The notes under the pieces are model-generated. The model was not told where the DNA came from. It did not search any database and worked only from the letters and a program-made list of their open reading frames with translations. The translations under genes were made by a program, and so were the position numbers. DNA of 64,000 bases. Origin: Novosphingobium taihuense (GTDB lineage: Bacteria > Pseudomonadota > Alphaproteobacteria > Sphingomonadales > Sphingomonadaceae). The DNA lies in NCBI RefSeq assembly GCF_007830315.1, contig NZ_VLKJ01000001.1, positions 1 through 64,000 on the forward strand. Reading direction: 5' to 3'. Below are positions 48,127-57,668 of the stretch, one piece after another. The first letter of the stretch is position 1, and the number at the start of each line of letters is the position of its first letter.

Positions 48127-50895
48127 TCACCTGCCAGAGCCCCAGGGACGCTCAAGCAAAGTCTCGATATCTCTGCGTGAAACTACTTTAGTCCAAAGCT
48201 CCCAGTCAGCGTCGCCATCGCCAACTTCGAGAAAATCTCCATACCTCAAGCTGAAAACATCAGCCGGACTTTCCGGCTTGGTGAAAGATTTGAGCTCCGC
48301 CTCAAGTCGCTCAATATTCTCGATCCAATCGTCTTCGATGGTATCGGGCAGCGAGCCAAGTATGTCGTAGCGGTCCTGCATGCGCTCCGAGAGACGTTGG
48401 TAAACCCGTTCATCGATAGTGCCTGAATACACCAGGTTCGCCATATCCACCTCGCGACGCTGCTGGCCGTACCGTTTGATTCGACCGATCCGCTGTTCCA
48501 GACGAGACGGATTCCACGGCAAATCGACATTGATTAGGGTGCCCAAAGTCTGGAGGTTCAAACCCTCACAGGCGGCGTCAGTCGCACAGACGACCCGAAG
48601 CTTCCGCTCCTTGACCCCCCGTTTGATGTCCTCGCGGTCGATCGACCGCCACTCCCCGCCAAGCAAGACACCTGACTTTCCAACCCCGGCATATACCGCG
48701 ACCGGCTCTGTGGGGTGCGTCTCGCTGATTAACTCACCTACCCAGCGAGCAGTGTCATAATACTGGGAAAAGATGATGCAGCCGAGCGCAAGCCACCCCT
48801 CTTGGTCAAGATAGTGCAGGACAGCACGTCCCTTTGGATCTTCCTGCTTAGCCGAAGACAGAATCTCCAAAACCCGTTCGAGATGGATCGCCTCGACATC
48901 CACAGCGGCAGCATAAGCCTCCGCTCCCAATTCTTCGATCGCTTCCAGCAGGTCAGGATCTTCAGCCTCTTCGGCTAGAATTCCCTCGCGGCGGCGCTCC
49001 AGCATCTTCGTAGCGGTCGCTATTCCGGACGCGATGGAGGAGCATATGCGCTGCATCATCAGATTTCCGAGAAACCCAGTTCCAGCCTGACGCGCCTTCA
49101 TTGCCTTTGTGAAGAGTTGGACCTCCTCGTAAGCTCGGTCATAGAAATGCGGTGTGCGGACCGCACCACGCTCGAACACCGCCGGGGAGGTGCTAGGGCG
49201 CGGGTGGATGTTGACCGCGATCCGGTCCATCAGTCCTGCTTCCTCAAGCGTCTTACGGCGGCGCAGGACTACATGGCGGCCAAGCGGGTTGTGGTACCGC
49301 ATGAACGGCAGTTTACGGGCGATCTCTCCCATTTCGAGCACCTCCGCCAGGTCCTCGCGGGTGAAATCGTCCAGATCCGCGAGGCCGCGGTCAGTGAAAA
49401 ACTCGTCTTCCCGGACCTTCAGGTCCTCTCGTATCGCCCGGAACACGGCTGCCTCGCGGGCATGCGGGAGTGGTGAGCGGAGCCAAGGCCAGGCCGCTTC
49501 TGGTTCCGGCGGGGCCGTCCGACCAGAAACTAGGTCGAGTGCCTGCTCTGAGTCCCACCACCGAGACGCGCTCGGCCGCCCAAGGACATGATCCTGCCCG
49601 TAGGCGAGTAGCTTCATAAGGTCCCAGATCTCCTCCCGGTGCGTCTGGATCGGGGTTGCAGTCCCGATTACTAGGTGGCGTGTTCGCCCGGCAAGGCGCT
49701 CCATGGCCTGGTAGAGCTTACCTGGCTCCGGCTCATCCATCCCGATCCCACGCTTGACCCGAGCCTTGTGCCCCTCGTCGAGCGCTATCATTCCGTAGGT
49801 CCCGCGCAACAGTGCCTGTGCCTCCGGGCCGCCGCGTACAAGGAGGCCGGTTGAGACAATCCCGATTTGCGCTGGGCAGCGCAGCACGTCATCAGGATCC
49901 CGTGACCGGTAGAGGTGGCCACGATGGTCCAACCAACCCTTCTGAGGCGCGCGCGCCCAGACACAGGAAGGGAGACCCAGCTTGTCCCAGAGCTCCATCT
50001 GCCATTGGAGGGTCAGGGTGGCCGGGCAGAGGATGAGGAAGGCCCCGTGCCCCATCAGGACCGAGAGCGCGCCAGTTGCGGCCATTGATAGGGTTTTTCC
50101 GACCCCTACTTCATCGGCGAGCAGGAGACGAGCTGCCCCGTATTTCTGGTCGTGCTCTACGAAGATCTTCACGAAAGCCTTCTGCCATGGGGCGAGTCCC
50201 TCTCCACGGCGCACGAGGGGGCTCTCGACGGTGACGGATTTAGCCAGTCCGACCGGGTCGGACTGCATCTCCTCCACCTGAACTTCTATCTTGTTGGCTG
50301 TCCGACCAATCTCGTCGATCACAGCCTGTGAAAGGGGCACCCCCTTTTTCCAGAGCCAGTCGAATTCGGACCGGACCCAAGTGGCCGCCTCTGGGGACTG
50401 GTCCTCCCAGATCATTTCGTAGGATTGCACCCACCCATTTGCGGTCTCATTGATGGACCCAATGAAGCTAGAGGTGGTCCCGTCGGGGCGGGTTATTACC
50501 CCCGCCTTTCCATGCAGGAAGGGCGCGTTATCGCGTGAGACGACCCGGATCTCTACATTCCCGGCGGTCAACAGCTCGTGCAAGCGCCGCCAGCGGGGCC
50601 GCTCCAAGAGTGCGTCGACCTCGTCCCCTTGCTCGTGCCACCGCTCGACCTGCGCCTGGTCGCGAGCCTTTTGACTGAGCGTGGCCGCCGTCAGGTCACG
50701 CGGGTCTAGGTCCGCGTTGCAGACGATCCGGACCCGACCGATTGTGCTGATCTCCTCGTGGATCAGGTCGAAAATGGAGGAGCGGAAATACCCGGCGATC
50801 CGGTCATAGGTCTCTGCCCCTTTCAGCCGGTCCTTCAAGAAGACATGGGAGAGGCGGTGATTGCGCGAGGAAAAGCGGGAGATCAGGTCAGGCAC
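48127..50895 (-). CDS. PLD-domain SNF2/DEAD helicase of a defence operon (HmaA-like)
   Basis: About 922 aa. The N-terminal phospholipase-D-like domain has FLHGKAGVI with GSINETANG (HxK...GSxN, near residues 130-155). The SF2 helicase core has Walker A LADEVGVGKTLS, motif II ALDEGHKAR, motif III GTATP, and motifs V/VI CATDAACEGLNLQ and RLEQRIGRIKRYGQ. GTG at 50895 is the start: TGAGGAG follows the methylase stop directly. It probably acts on invading DNA together with the methylase and ATPase upstream. The PLD domain may give nuclease activity, but only one HxK half-site is obvious. Confidence 0.9.
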   Translation of the reverse strand: MPDLISRFSSRNHRLSHVFLKDRLKGAETYDRIAGYFRSSIFDLIHEEISTIGRVRIVCNADLDPRDLTAATLSQKARDQAQVERWHEQGDEVDALLERPRWRRLHELLTAGNVEIRVVSRDNAPFLHGKAGVITRPDGTTSSFIGSINETANGWVQSYEMIWEDQSPEAATWVRSEFDWLWKKGVPLSQAVIDEIGRTANKIEVQVEEMQSDPVGLAKSVTVESPLVRRGEGLAPWQKAFVKIFVEHDQKYGAARLLLADEVGVGKTLSMAATGALSVLMGHGAFLILCPATLTLQWQMELWDKLGLPSCVWARAPQKGWLDHRGHLYRSRDPDDVLRCPAQIGIVSTGLLVRGGPEAQALLRGTYGMIALDEGHKARVKRGIGMDEPEPGKLYQAMERLAGRTRHLVIGTATPIQTHREEIWDLMKLLAYGQDHVLGRPSASRWWDSEQALDLVSGRTAPPEPEAAWPWLRSPLPHAREAAVFRAIREDLKVREDEFFTDRGLADLDDFTREDLAEVLEMGEIARKLPFMRYHNPLGRHVVLRRRKTLEEAGLMDRIAVNIHPRPSTSPAVFERGAVRTPHFYDRAYEEVQLFTKAMKARQAGTGFLGNLMMQRICSSIASGIATATKMLERRREGILAEEAEDPDLLEAIEELGAEAYAAAVDVEAIHLERVLEILSSAKQEDPKGRAVLHYLDQEGWLALGCIIFSQYYDTARWVGELISETHPTEPVAVYAGVGKSGVLLGGEWRSIDREDIKRGVKERKLRVVCATDAACEGLNLQTLGTLINVDLPWNPSRLEQRIGRIKRYGQQRREVDMANLVYSGTIDERVYQRLSERMQDRYDILGSLPDTIEDDWIENIERLEAELKSFTKPESPADVFSLRYGDFLEVGDGDADWELWTKVVSRRDIETLLERPWGSGR

Positions 50896-50911
50896 GACGC
50901 GCGTCTCCTCA

Positions 50912-53854
50912 TTAGATCCGCTCCGTTTGGATCGCGGTCCCGAGGATCCGAGCTGCGCTCGCTTCTGCCGGGTCATTCCGCTCCCGCTTCGTGGCAACGT
51001 AGGCCACGATCTGGCGGAGCACGTCCCGCTTGCGTAGGTAGTCCGGGATCAGGTCGCGTAGCTCGTCTAGCACGTCCTCCACCTCGTCCTCCTTGCCGAC
51101 GCGCCAAATTGCGCGCAAAGCGAGCCGGACAGTGCTGTCGCGGCCGAACTGAACCCCCTCGGCCATGGCGCCGCGGCCGAGACCCTTGGCGGTTTTGAGC
51201 TTCGAGTTGTTCGGAGTCTTCGAAACCATCAGGTCATCGTAGTCCCCAACCCGGAACGCCTTGGCGAAGTTCTGGAATTGGTCGAGCTTGGCCTCACCGG
51301 CCTCCTCGATGTCCATCATCTTAAGATAGAACCGCTCGGCTCCGTTCAGCTCGAGCCATAGCTCCCGTTCCAGCCCATCCGGGACCAGGAATTCGTTGGC
51401 AGTCTGGACCGCGAACTCAGTAAGCTCGTCGACCAGGGTCTTTTCTCCCCTCTTGCGTGGGCGGAGCGCTTCCTGCGTCATATCCTTGCCATCGATCTTC
51501 GTGTAAGCAGTCAAAACCCTGAGGGCGGCCGCGTAGCCGGCCATCTGAAGGTCGGCGTCGTTAAAGATATTCTCGCCGCGCGCCGCGTCCATCTGGTCGT
51601 TCAGCCCGATCATGTCTTTGATCTGGCGCTCCACCTCGTCCCGGATCTCGTGGACAATTTCATCTTGGTAGCCGGACTGCTCGCCCTGGCGTTTCCTTAG
51701 GACGATCATGTGGGTCCCTTGGACGTAGCCACCTTTCTTTAGCTCAGTCATATTTTCAGTCGACACGTACCAGTCCTGAACCACCTGAAGACCCGCGCCC
51801 CAGAAAATCTGAGCCATGTCGGACCAGGTCTTGGCATCCTGGTGCGTGAACTGCACGATCTGGATCCCATTGTCCGACATATGCTTGGTCATCGCGCCAT
51901 AGGCGTCGATCATCGCTGTCTTGAAGGACTGCCCTTCGCCCTTGATGGCGAGGTTCCGGCGGGAATCCCAGATCCACTTATCGAACGGTGCAGGCGGATT
52001 CTTCCGCAGCCATGCGATGAAAAACTCGGTGATCTCGTCATATTGGACCGCGTCCGCATAGGGAGGATCTGTGAGATAGATGTCTACGTGCTCATCAGCC
52101 TCACTTGCACGACGACTGATCAGCCTACTCTGGCCAGATAGCGGGGAATTATTGGGCACGTCTTCTAGATACGAGCGGGCGAAACCGAATGACCTCACGC
52201 CGTAGTTTGGGAACGTGTTGAGGGCCTGATTATAGAAGGTTTGGGCCACAGACTCTCGCGCGGCGCCTGTCCCGTAGCGACAGAGCTTAGAGTTCCAATC
52301 AATGAATTTTGCTGCGAAGGCGCGGCCTTCTGGCGACATCTTTGCCTCAGACAGTATTAGAGCTGTAAAGAGAATTTGCCGTGGGCAGAACAGATGGTGC
52401 CAGTAGGTCCAGCCGCGTGTCCGGATCGGTTCATCTGTCTTGTTCCCAGGCTCAATTTGCATGTCAGAAACGAACCCATCCCGCTGCCATTCGGCCAGAT
52501 GACGCTCAACATATTCGACGACCTCCTCCTCACGTGCGAGGTCTTCGGGCGTCACGGAAGCGAACCAGGTTCTAGGGTTAGCTTTCCCCTTCTTGATGTC
52601 CTGCCCGTCCATCCACTGGATCGCATAGAGGCGTTCCTGGAAGATGTCGTTCGGACGGGGCCGGACGTCATCCTTTTCCCACAGCCGGAGCCGGTTTCCG
52701 CTCGTGCCGTCGTCAACCCGGAAGTCCCCCCGGATCTCCTTCATGGAAATGCCTAGGTCATCGTTTAGCATCGGGTGATGGAGACGACCGCCCCGGAGCG
52801 TTCCGACCTCCGCCGCCTCGACTTCCTTATCCGTGACCCCGTTAAGTATCTCAATCTCATAGCGCTTGTTCGCGTGGTCGGGGATGAGCCGGGCGATGGT
52901 GTTCCGCTTCTTGGAGATCATCCAGGTGGGGGTAACAGGCACCATCCAGCCGGTCCGGGGGCACCGGACCTCAACGCAGTAAAGGTAGAGCTTCGCCCGG
53001 TTCCCGTCGGCGTCATGCTCGATCCCAATGTCCGTGATCGCCTTGTCCACGTTGTTTGCGATCTGACGCATCTCGCGCACGATCTCCGCATGCCGCTCAG
53101 GACTGGCACCCACTATGTTGAAGCTGGCCCAGCTCAGCATGCAGGCGATCGGGTTCAGGTCTGACGCGATGACGTCACAGCCGACCCGGGCCGCCTCAAA
53201 GGGAATCGATCCCGAACCGGAGAAGGTGTCGGCCAAAAGGGGGCGTCGCCCAAACCGCATGACCCCGAGCTGTTCAACCAGTTCGGCAATCGAACTGGCA
53301 CGCGTACGCAGATGAGCGTTCACCTCGCCCCAGATCCCGTCTAGCAGCTCATGTTCCGCCAACTCCTCAGGACGTTTCACCTTCTCCAGGCGCTGTCCGT
53401 AAGGGATGTCGATAAAGGCTTGCGCGATCCGACGCTGACGTTCACGCGGGTCAAGATCATCGCGCCACACCCAAGAACGCCCTGTATCCTCGGCCACCTC
53501 AAGCGCGTGATCCGGGAACGTCTTCACGAAGGCAGTCGGCCCACCGTCATACCGACGACCGAACGTTTCGTCCGCCATCCCCATCAGTTTCTCGAAGATC
53601 TCGACGTCCCGTTCCAGATCATCGGTTGCCGGCATCAGTGCCGCGAGGACGCAGGCCCGGGTTAAAATCAGGGGCTTGCGTCCCTTCCAGTAGGAACCAA
53701 GCCCGGTCAATGTTTGCCCTTGAACCGCCTTCCGCTCCTTCTGGGTCTCCGCCGAGATCTTCGCCGTCGGCCAGGCCCGCTCGATTAGGGACGGAGCGTC
53801 CCGCAAGCTTAACGGCACAACGGCGGATTTCTCGGTGGCGGTCATCGTCATCAT
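50912..53854 (-). CDS. DUF1156 adenine-specific DNA methyltransferase
   Basis: A 980-aa methyltransferase. The N-terminus has the DUF1156 opening (LIERAWPTAKISAETQKERK, then GSYWKGRKPLILTRACVLAALMPA). The SAM-binding motif is LADTFSGSGSIPFEAARVGCDVIASDLNP, and the catalytic motif is TDPPYADAVQYDEITEFF (DPPY, N6-adenine type). The long size includes an uncharacterised middle region. It likely marks self DNA for the system. Starts at 53857 (TTG), 53854 or 53845 are close; ATG 53854 is used. Confidence 0.9.
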   Translation of the reverse strand: MMTMTATEKSAVVPLSLRDAPSLIERAWPTAKISAETQKERKAVQGQTLTGLGSYWKGRKPLILTRACVLAALMPATDDLERDVEIFEKLMGMADETFGRRYDGGPTAFVKTFPDHALEVAEDTGRSWVWRDDLDPRERQRRIAQAFIDIPYGQRLEKVKRPEELAEHELLDGIWGEVNAHLRTRASSIAELVEQLGVMRFGRRPLLADTFSGSGSIPFEAARVGCDVIASDLNPIACMLSWASFNIVGASPERHAEIVREMRQIANNVDKAITDIGIEHDADGNRAKLYLYCVEVRCPRTGWMVPVTPTWMISKKRNTIARLIPDHANKRYEIEILNGVTDKEVEAAEVGTLRGGRLHHPMLNDDLGISMKEIRGDFRVDDGTSGNRLRLWEKDDVRPRPNDIFQERLYAIQWMDGQDIKKGKANPRTWFASVTPEDLAREEEVVEYVERHLAEWQRDGFVSDMQIEPGNKTDEPIRTRGWTYWHHLFCPRQILFTALILSEAKMSPEGRAFAAKFIDWNSKLCRYGTGAARESVAQTFYNQALNTFPNYGVRSFGFARSYLEDVPNNSPLSGQSRLISRRASEADEHVDIYLTDPPYADAVQYDEITEFFIAWLRKNPPAPFDKWIWDSRRNLAIKGEGQSFKTAMIDAYGAMTKHMSDNGIQIVQFTHQDAKTWSDMAQIFWGAGLQVVQDWYVSTENMTELKKGGYVQGTHMIVLRKRQGEQSGYQDEIVHEIRDEVERQIKDMIGLNDQMDAARGENIFNDADLQMAGYAAALRVLTAYTKIDGKDMTQEALRPRKRGEKTLVDELTEFAVQTANEFLVPDGLERELWLELNGAERFYLKMMDIEEAGEAKLDQFQNFAKAFRVGDYDDLMVSKTPNNSKLKTAKGLGRGAMAEGVQFGRDSTVRLALRAIWRVGKEDEVEDVLDELRDLIPDYLRKRDVLRQIVAYVATKRERNDPAEASAARILGTAIQTERI

Positions 53855-53860
53855 CAATCC

Positions 53861-54433
53861 TCAGAACTTGCTGAACAGGTCAGGTGTCTTCTCGGCCGGA
53901 TCCACCGGACGCGGGCGACGGGGCGTCTTCGGCGCCTCCTCCCCGTCCCGAATCAGGGCGTGCCGGATCGCGACCCGCCACCCGGTCTTGGGGCTGTCCC
54001 ACTCCCCCCCGTCCCGGTCGATTTGCTGGAAAAGCCACCAGAGCTCCTCCGGCCGGTGCGAAGACCAGCGGGTGAAGGCGATCGCCGCCTCGTCCGGGGT
54101 CGCGTCCTCGATCGCCCAGGCGAGTACACAGAGCTCGCGCCCGAGGATCCGCTCGACCCGGTTGTCCCCAGCATTGAAGCGAGATGCCTTCAGGTCCTTC
54201 TCTTTCAGGCGCCGGTTTAGGTGGGCCTTCACCCCCTCCGCCACTTGGCGCCACGTGTCGCGCTGCACCGTAGCCCGGCAGAGCCGCTGCGCGGCGGTCC
54301 CGACCCCGGCTGCGCCGAAGTCTTCCCAGACCTCGACAGTGTCCGTGCGGCCCGCTGGGATCCGGACCAAGAACTGGTGCGGCAGGGGGTCGTTCGGGAC
54401 CCCAAACCCATGGGTGATCACCTTATCCGCCAT
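53861..54433 (-). CDS. DUF3780 protein of a defence operon
   Basis: A 190-aa DUF3780 protein (HGFGVPNDPLPHQFLVRIPAGR, ERILGRELCVLAWAIEDATPDEAAIAFTRWSSHRPEELWWLF). The family occurs almost only next to DUF499 and DUF1156 genes; its role is unknown. The C-terminus is basic, Pro-rich and ends PDLFSKF. Its ATG overlaps the DUF499 stop (TGATG), so both are translated together. Confidence 0.85.
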   Translation of the reverse strand: MADKVITHGFGVPNDPLPHQFLVRIPAGRTDTVEVWEDFGAAGVGTAAQRLCRATVQRDTWRQVAEGVKAHLNRRLKEKDLKASRFNAGDNRVERILGRELCVLAWAIEDATPDEAAIAFTRWSSHRPEELWWLFQQIDRDGGEWDSPKTGWRVAIRHALIRDGEEAPKTPRRPRPVDPAEKTPDLFSKF

Positions 54434-57400
54434 CAGGCCTCCTGCTCCACGTCCTCAACCGGGATGTCGATCCCGACTTGGGTCGCGAAGTCCTTCAGGG
54501 CATACCCATCAGGGAAGTCCGCCTCCCGAAACCGGAGTTGCACCTCCGCGTCCGGCTGCCCGAGCGCACCGCGCAGCCCGTCGATCATCGTCTCGATGTC
54601 CGCACCCGACAGGGCAACGTCCCCGCCGCTGCGGACCCGGAGGCTCCGCTCCCCCTCACCAACAGTGACGCTGACCCCGTGGAACCGGACGCTCTCCTTC
54701 CCCTTCGCGGCCCGCACGACCCGGAGAACCTCCCCCTTGGAGGCGAACTGGAAGTCACGTTTCGCCTTGGCGGGGCGCTCGTTGTTGATGGTTCGCTGTG
54801 CGCCGACCGCGTCGAAGGCGAAGGTCCGCTGCGCGGACACGCCCCCCTTGACCGCGTAGACGTAGAGGGTGGTCTTTTGCCTCCCGTCGATCTCTATCGC
54901 TCCGCCATTATAGAGCGACCCGTCCTTCGGGTTGATCCCCGAGGTGTTCCAGCGCAGCTCCGCCTCGGGACGCGCTGCGAGGGTCACCTGCCACATGCCC
55001 GCGTTATCACGCCGCTCATGAGTGATCGTAATAGACCCGGCCCAGCGGTACGGCTCGCTCACCTCCCCTGTTTCCGGGTTACGGGCCTGGAACCAGAGTT
55101 CCACCTCCGTGGTCCGATAGGTTCGGTCCGTGATGATCTCACCGGCGTCCAGCCCCTCCCGGGTCGGTGCAACCAGCACTTCGGGTGCCCGCCCGGCGTT
55201 CGAGACGGCGAGCTCCAGTTCGCTCTCCCCGGTCGCCTCGTCCCCGCCGATCCGAGTGACCCTGATCAGTGGCTGTGGTGGGGGCGGGCTCTTGTCTACG
55301 TAGCCGTTCTCCTCGACCCAGCGGCCCTCCGCGAGGGCGGCTGCCTTGATCTCCTCCATTCCTTTCGGGGGGAGCCATATCCAGCGAGGGTTCGACGCGG
55401 CCCGCTCCAGCACGTCCGACCAGCGGGTGCGGGACTGGTTCTCCGGGAACAGCTGGTCTTCGCAGCGCTGGATCAGCCCGTCCGTTTTCTCCGGGTCCAG
55501 CTCGACGAGCTTCTTTGCCCCTCCTCCCGCGAGAGCCGCCTCAACCGCCTTCTCCCCTTGGATCACTCCCCGCTCCTGGAAGTGGCCGAGGTCGATCCGG
55601 GCGCTCTTCAGCTCCTTCGTCTGCGGGTACCAAACCGCGTTGAAGAGGCTCTTGACGGTGGAGTTGAACCCAATCTCGGTCGTTTCCTGCTCCGTCTCAA
55701 TTTCCCGCTGGTGCCGGGGGGTGTCCGCCACGATCGTCTTCACGGCAGCGATCGCAAGGAGGCGACGGACGCTGTCCTCCGCGCTGGCCATCTTCGACCC
55801 GTCCCCGGCGACCACGCAGAACGCGTTCTTGTAAACCACGTCGTCGAAGAACCGCGCTGCCGCAGCGGGCGGGGACTTCGCGTCGGGGGAGAGGACCAGA
55901 CAGGTCCGCTTAGACGGGGTCAGGTTCACTTCATCGACCCGCGGAAGGACCACCAGCTCAGAGTAGGCGAGCTTGTTGACGGGACGGAAGATGTCCGTGA
56001 GGCGGCGACGCATCTCCTCGTCGACCCGGTCCTGCGGAATCTTTCCGACCTTGTCCTCGATCTGCTTGCGGACGTTGGCGATGTCGGAGAAGTACCACCG
56101 ATCCCCGTCCCGATTATGCAGGTACCAGCAACGGTCCCGAAGCTGGTCGAACGCCTCGATGAACCGCGTCGGCTCTTGGCCGGGGGAGACCAGGTACTCC
56201 ACGACTGTGTCGCGGGGCAGGCCCCGGATCCCGTCTGTGTTGTCCGACAGCGACGAGATGAACAGGAGGGTGGCCACCTGCGACGCGGCGCGGTCGTTCC
56301 GGTCCCCGTCGATGCCCTGAGCGTGCGCGGATCCGTCCGTGTCATAAACATCGCTGGCTAGAGCGGACTCCAGCGACCGCTCGATCTCCTTTACCTGATC
56401 TCGGGTCTCCTGGTCGGAGAAGTCGAGGAACTGCGCCCCGATCAGGAACACTTCCTCTTGGTCCTTTCTCCCCCAGACCCCGCGCATCAGGTTCGCGGTG
56501 AACTGGATTAAGCCCCGGGTCTGACGGAACTTCTCGTTCTCCTTGAAAAGGGAGAGAATGTCCTTGTAGCTCGGGTGGAACGGGTAGGAGGCGACGATCT
56601 CGTCAGCCATCTGCTCGGCAGATTTCGCTAGCGCCCGGCCCCGAATCGCCTCCTGGTAGGTGGCAAGATAGGCCTGCGCCACTCTGTCCACCTCTGCCCC
56701 GTCCGGGTCCGGGAGTCGGGTGAAGAGGCGTTTGCGCAGGATGTCGTAGATCTCGCCCGTGTTCAGGTCGACCGGGGTGATCGACTTCGCGCCGCGGCTC
56801 GTCTCCTTCTGGAGGTCCGCGAGCTGCCCGCCTAAGATCCGGCGCGCCTCGTCATAGGCGGCGTCGAGGGAGGCGACCACGACCACGCAGCGTTTGAGCT
56901 TCATCGCGGCGGAGAAAAGGTTTGCGATTGAGTATTTTAGAAGGTCCAGCAGGGTCCCCTGACCGACCGTTTTTGTGTGCGCCATGGCGAGGTACGGGGG
57001 GAGCTCGTCGAGCATGATCAGGGTGGGCCGGTCCCCTATGAGCCGGATCCAATCCCCCTCGTTCATCTCCTTCGGCCCGTTGACCCAGTGGTCCCGGAAC
57101 GCCTCCGCCCGACCAAGCTGCTCGGCGATGTCCCCCCAAATGAAGTTCTGAACGTCCCGCCCGTTGACGGTGGCGATTACAGCAGGCTCGTCACCCATCC
57201 CGGCCGTGATCGTGTCTGGAAGTTGATCCTTTAACTCCGGAAACCGAGCCAAGAGGCCGAGGGCGATCATGTTGTGGGTCTTACCGCCGCCCATCGCCTG
57301 ACGAAGCTCGAAGACCGCCTGTTGGCTTTGACCGGACAGGCGCCGCATAGCGCCACGCAGGAACTCGGACATTCCGCTTGTAACGTGGTTGCGAGCGTAG

Positions 57401-57537
57401 AAGGCACGCGCAGTCGAAATATCAGCGTCGCCAATCGATGAGAGGTGCTCCACTTGCTCGGATCGGCTCATCGAGAACACGTCCGGGCTGATGTCGCAGA
57501 GAGAGGTGACCAAAGGAATATTGTAACCCATACTCAT
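54433..57537 (-). CDS. DUF499 AAA-type ATPase of a defence operon
   Basis: About 1034 aa. Walker A is AMGGGKTHNMIALG (near residues 82-90), Walker B is LIMLDELPPYL. DUF499 is the family name for this ATPase, found with DUF1156 methylases in bacteria and archaea. The C-terminal third (ELAVSNAGRAPEV... to the end) is beta-rich and may bind nucleic acid or partners. ATG 57537 has GGAGAG before it; the longer frame to 57612 adds an unlikely leader. It is the first enzyme gene after the regulator. Confidence 0.9.
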   Translation of the reverse strand: MSMGYNIPLVTSLCDISPDVFSMSRSEQVEHLSSIGDADISTARAFYARNHVTSGMSEFLRGAMRRLSGQSQQAVFELRQAMGGGKTHNMIALGLLARFPELKDQLPDTITAGMGDEPAVIATVNGRDVQNFIWGDIAEQLGRAEAFRDHWVNGPKEMNEGDWIRLIGDRPTLIMLDELPPYLAMAHTKTVGQGTLLDLLKYSIANLFSAAMKLKRCVVVVASLDAAYDEARRILGGQLADLQKETSRGAKSITPVDLNTGEIYDILRKRLFTRLPDPDGAEVDRVAQAYLATYQEAIRGRALAKSAEQMADEIVASYPFHPSYKDILSLFKENEKFRQTRGLIQFTANLMRGVWGRKDQEEVFLIGAQFLDFSDQETRDQVKEIERSLESALASDVYDTDGSAHAQGIDGDRNDRAASQVATLLFISSLSDNTDGIRGLPRDTVVEYLVSPGQEPTRFIEAFDQLRDRCWYLHNRDGDRWYFSDIANVRKQIEDKVGKIPQDRVDEEMRRRLTDIFRPVNKLAYSELVVLPRVDEVNLTPSKRTCLVLSPDAKSPPAAAARFFDDVVYKNAFCVVAGDGSKMASAEDSVRRLLAIAAVKTIVADTPRHQREIETEQETTEIGFNSTVKSLFNAVWYPQTKELKSARIDLGHFQERGVIQGEKAVEAALAGGGAKKLVELDPEKTDGLIQRCEDQLFPENQSRTRWSDVLERAASNPRWIWLPPKGMEEIKAAALAEGRWVEENGYVDKSPPPPQPLIRVTRIGGDEATGESELELAVSNAGRAPEVLVAPTREGLDAGEIITDRTYRTTEVELWFQARNPETGEVSEPYRWAGSITITHERRDNAGMWQVTLAARPEAELRWNTSGINPKDGSLYNGGAIEIDGRQKTTLYVYAVKGGVSAQRTFAFDAVGAQRTINNERPAKAKRDFQFASKGEVLRVVRAAKGKESVRFHGVSVTVGEGERSLRVRSGGDVALSGADIETMIDGLRGALGQPDAEVQLRFREADFPDGYALKDFATQVGIDIPVEDVEQEA

Positions 57538-57668
57538 CTGCAGCTCTCCAAAGCCTAACTGTCCAACTTCAAACCGATGCGAGGCAGCTTTACACAAACT
57601 CGAACCAGACACAGATTAGAATGGCGGAAACTTAATAGAAATCCGAAACAAAAATCCGATGTATAGCA

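Noticed and set aside
47793..48155. 120-codon minus-strand frame after the helicase gene
   Set aside because: It needs a TTG start inside the helicase gene and has no recognisable features; composition resembles non-coding DNA.
53861..53885. Possible sliding-clamp-binding tail (PDLFSKF) of the DUF3780 protein
   Set aside because: Only loosely like the consensus; a short hydrophobic tail is not enough support.
54404..54433. Plus-strand short starts near the DUF499/DUF3780 junction
   Set aside because: They are shadows; the minus-strand TGATG overlap explains the region.
54478..56361. Long plus-strand open frame (627 codons) opposite the DUF499 gene
   Set aside because: It is antisense to a well supported ATPase, has Arg/Pro/Leu-rich composition typical of reversed GC-rich genes, and no domain.
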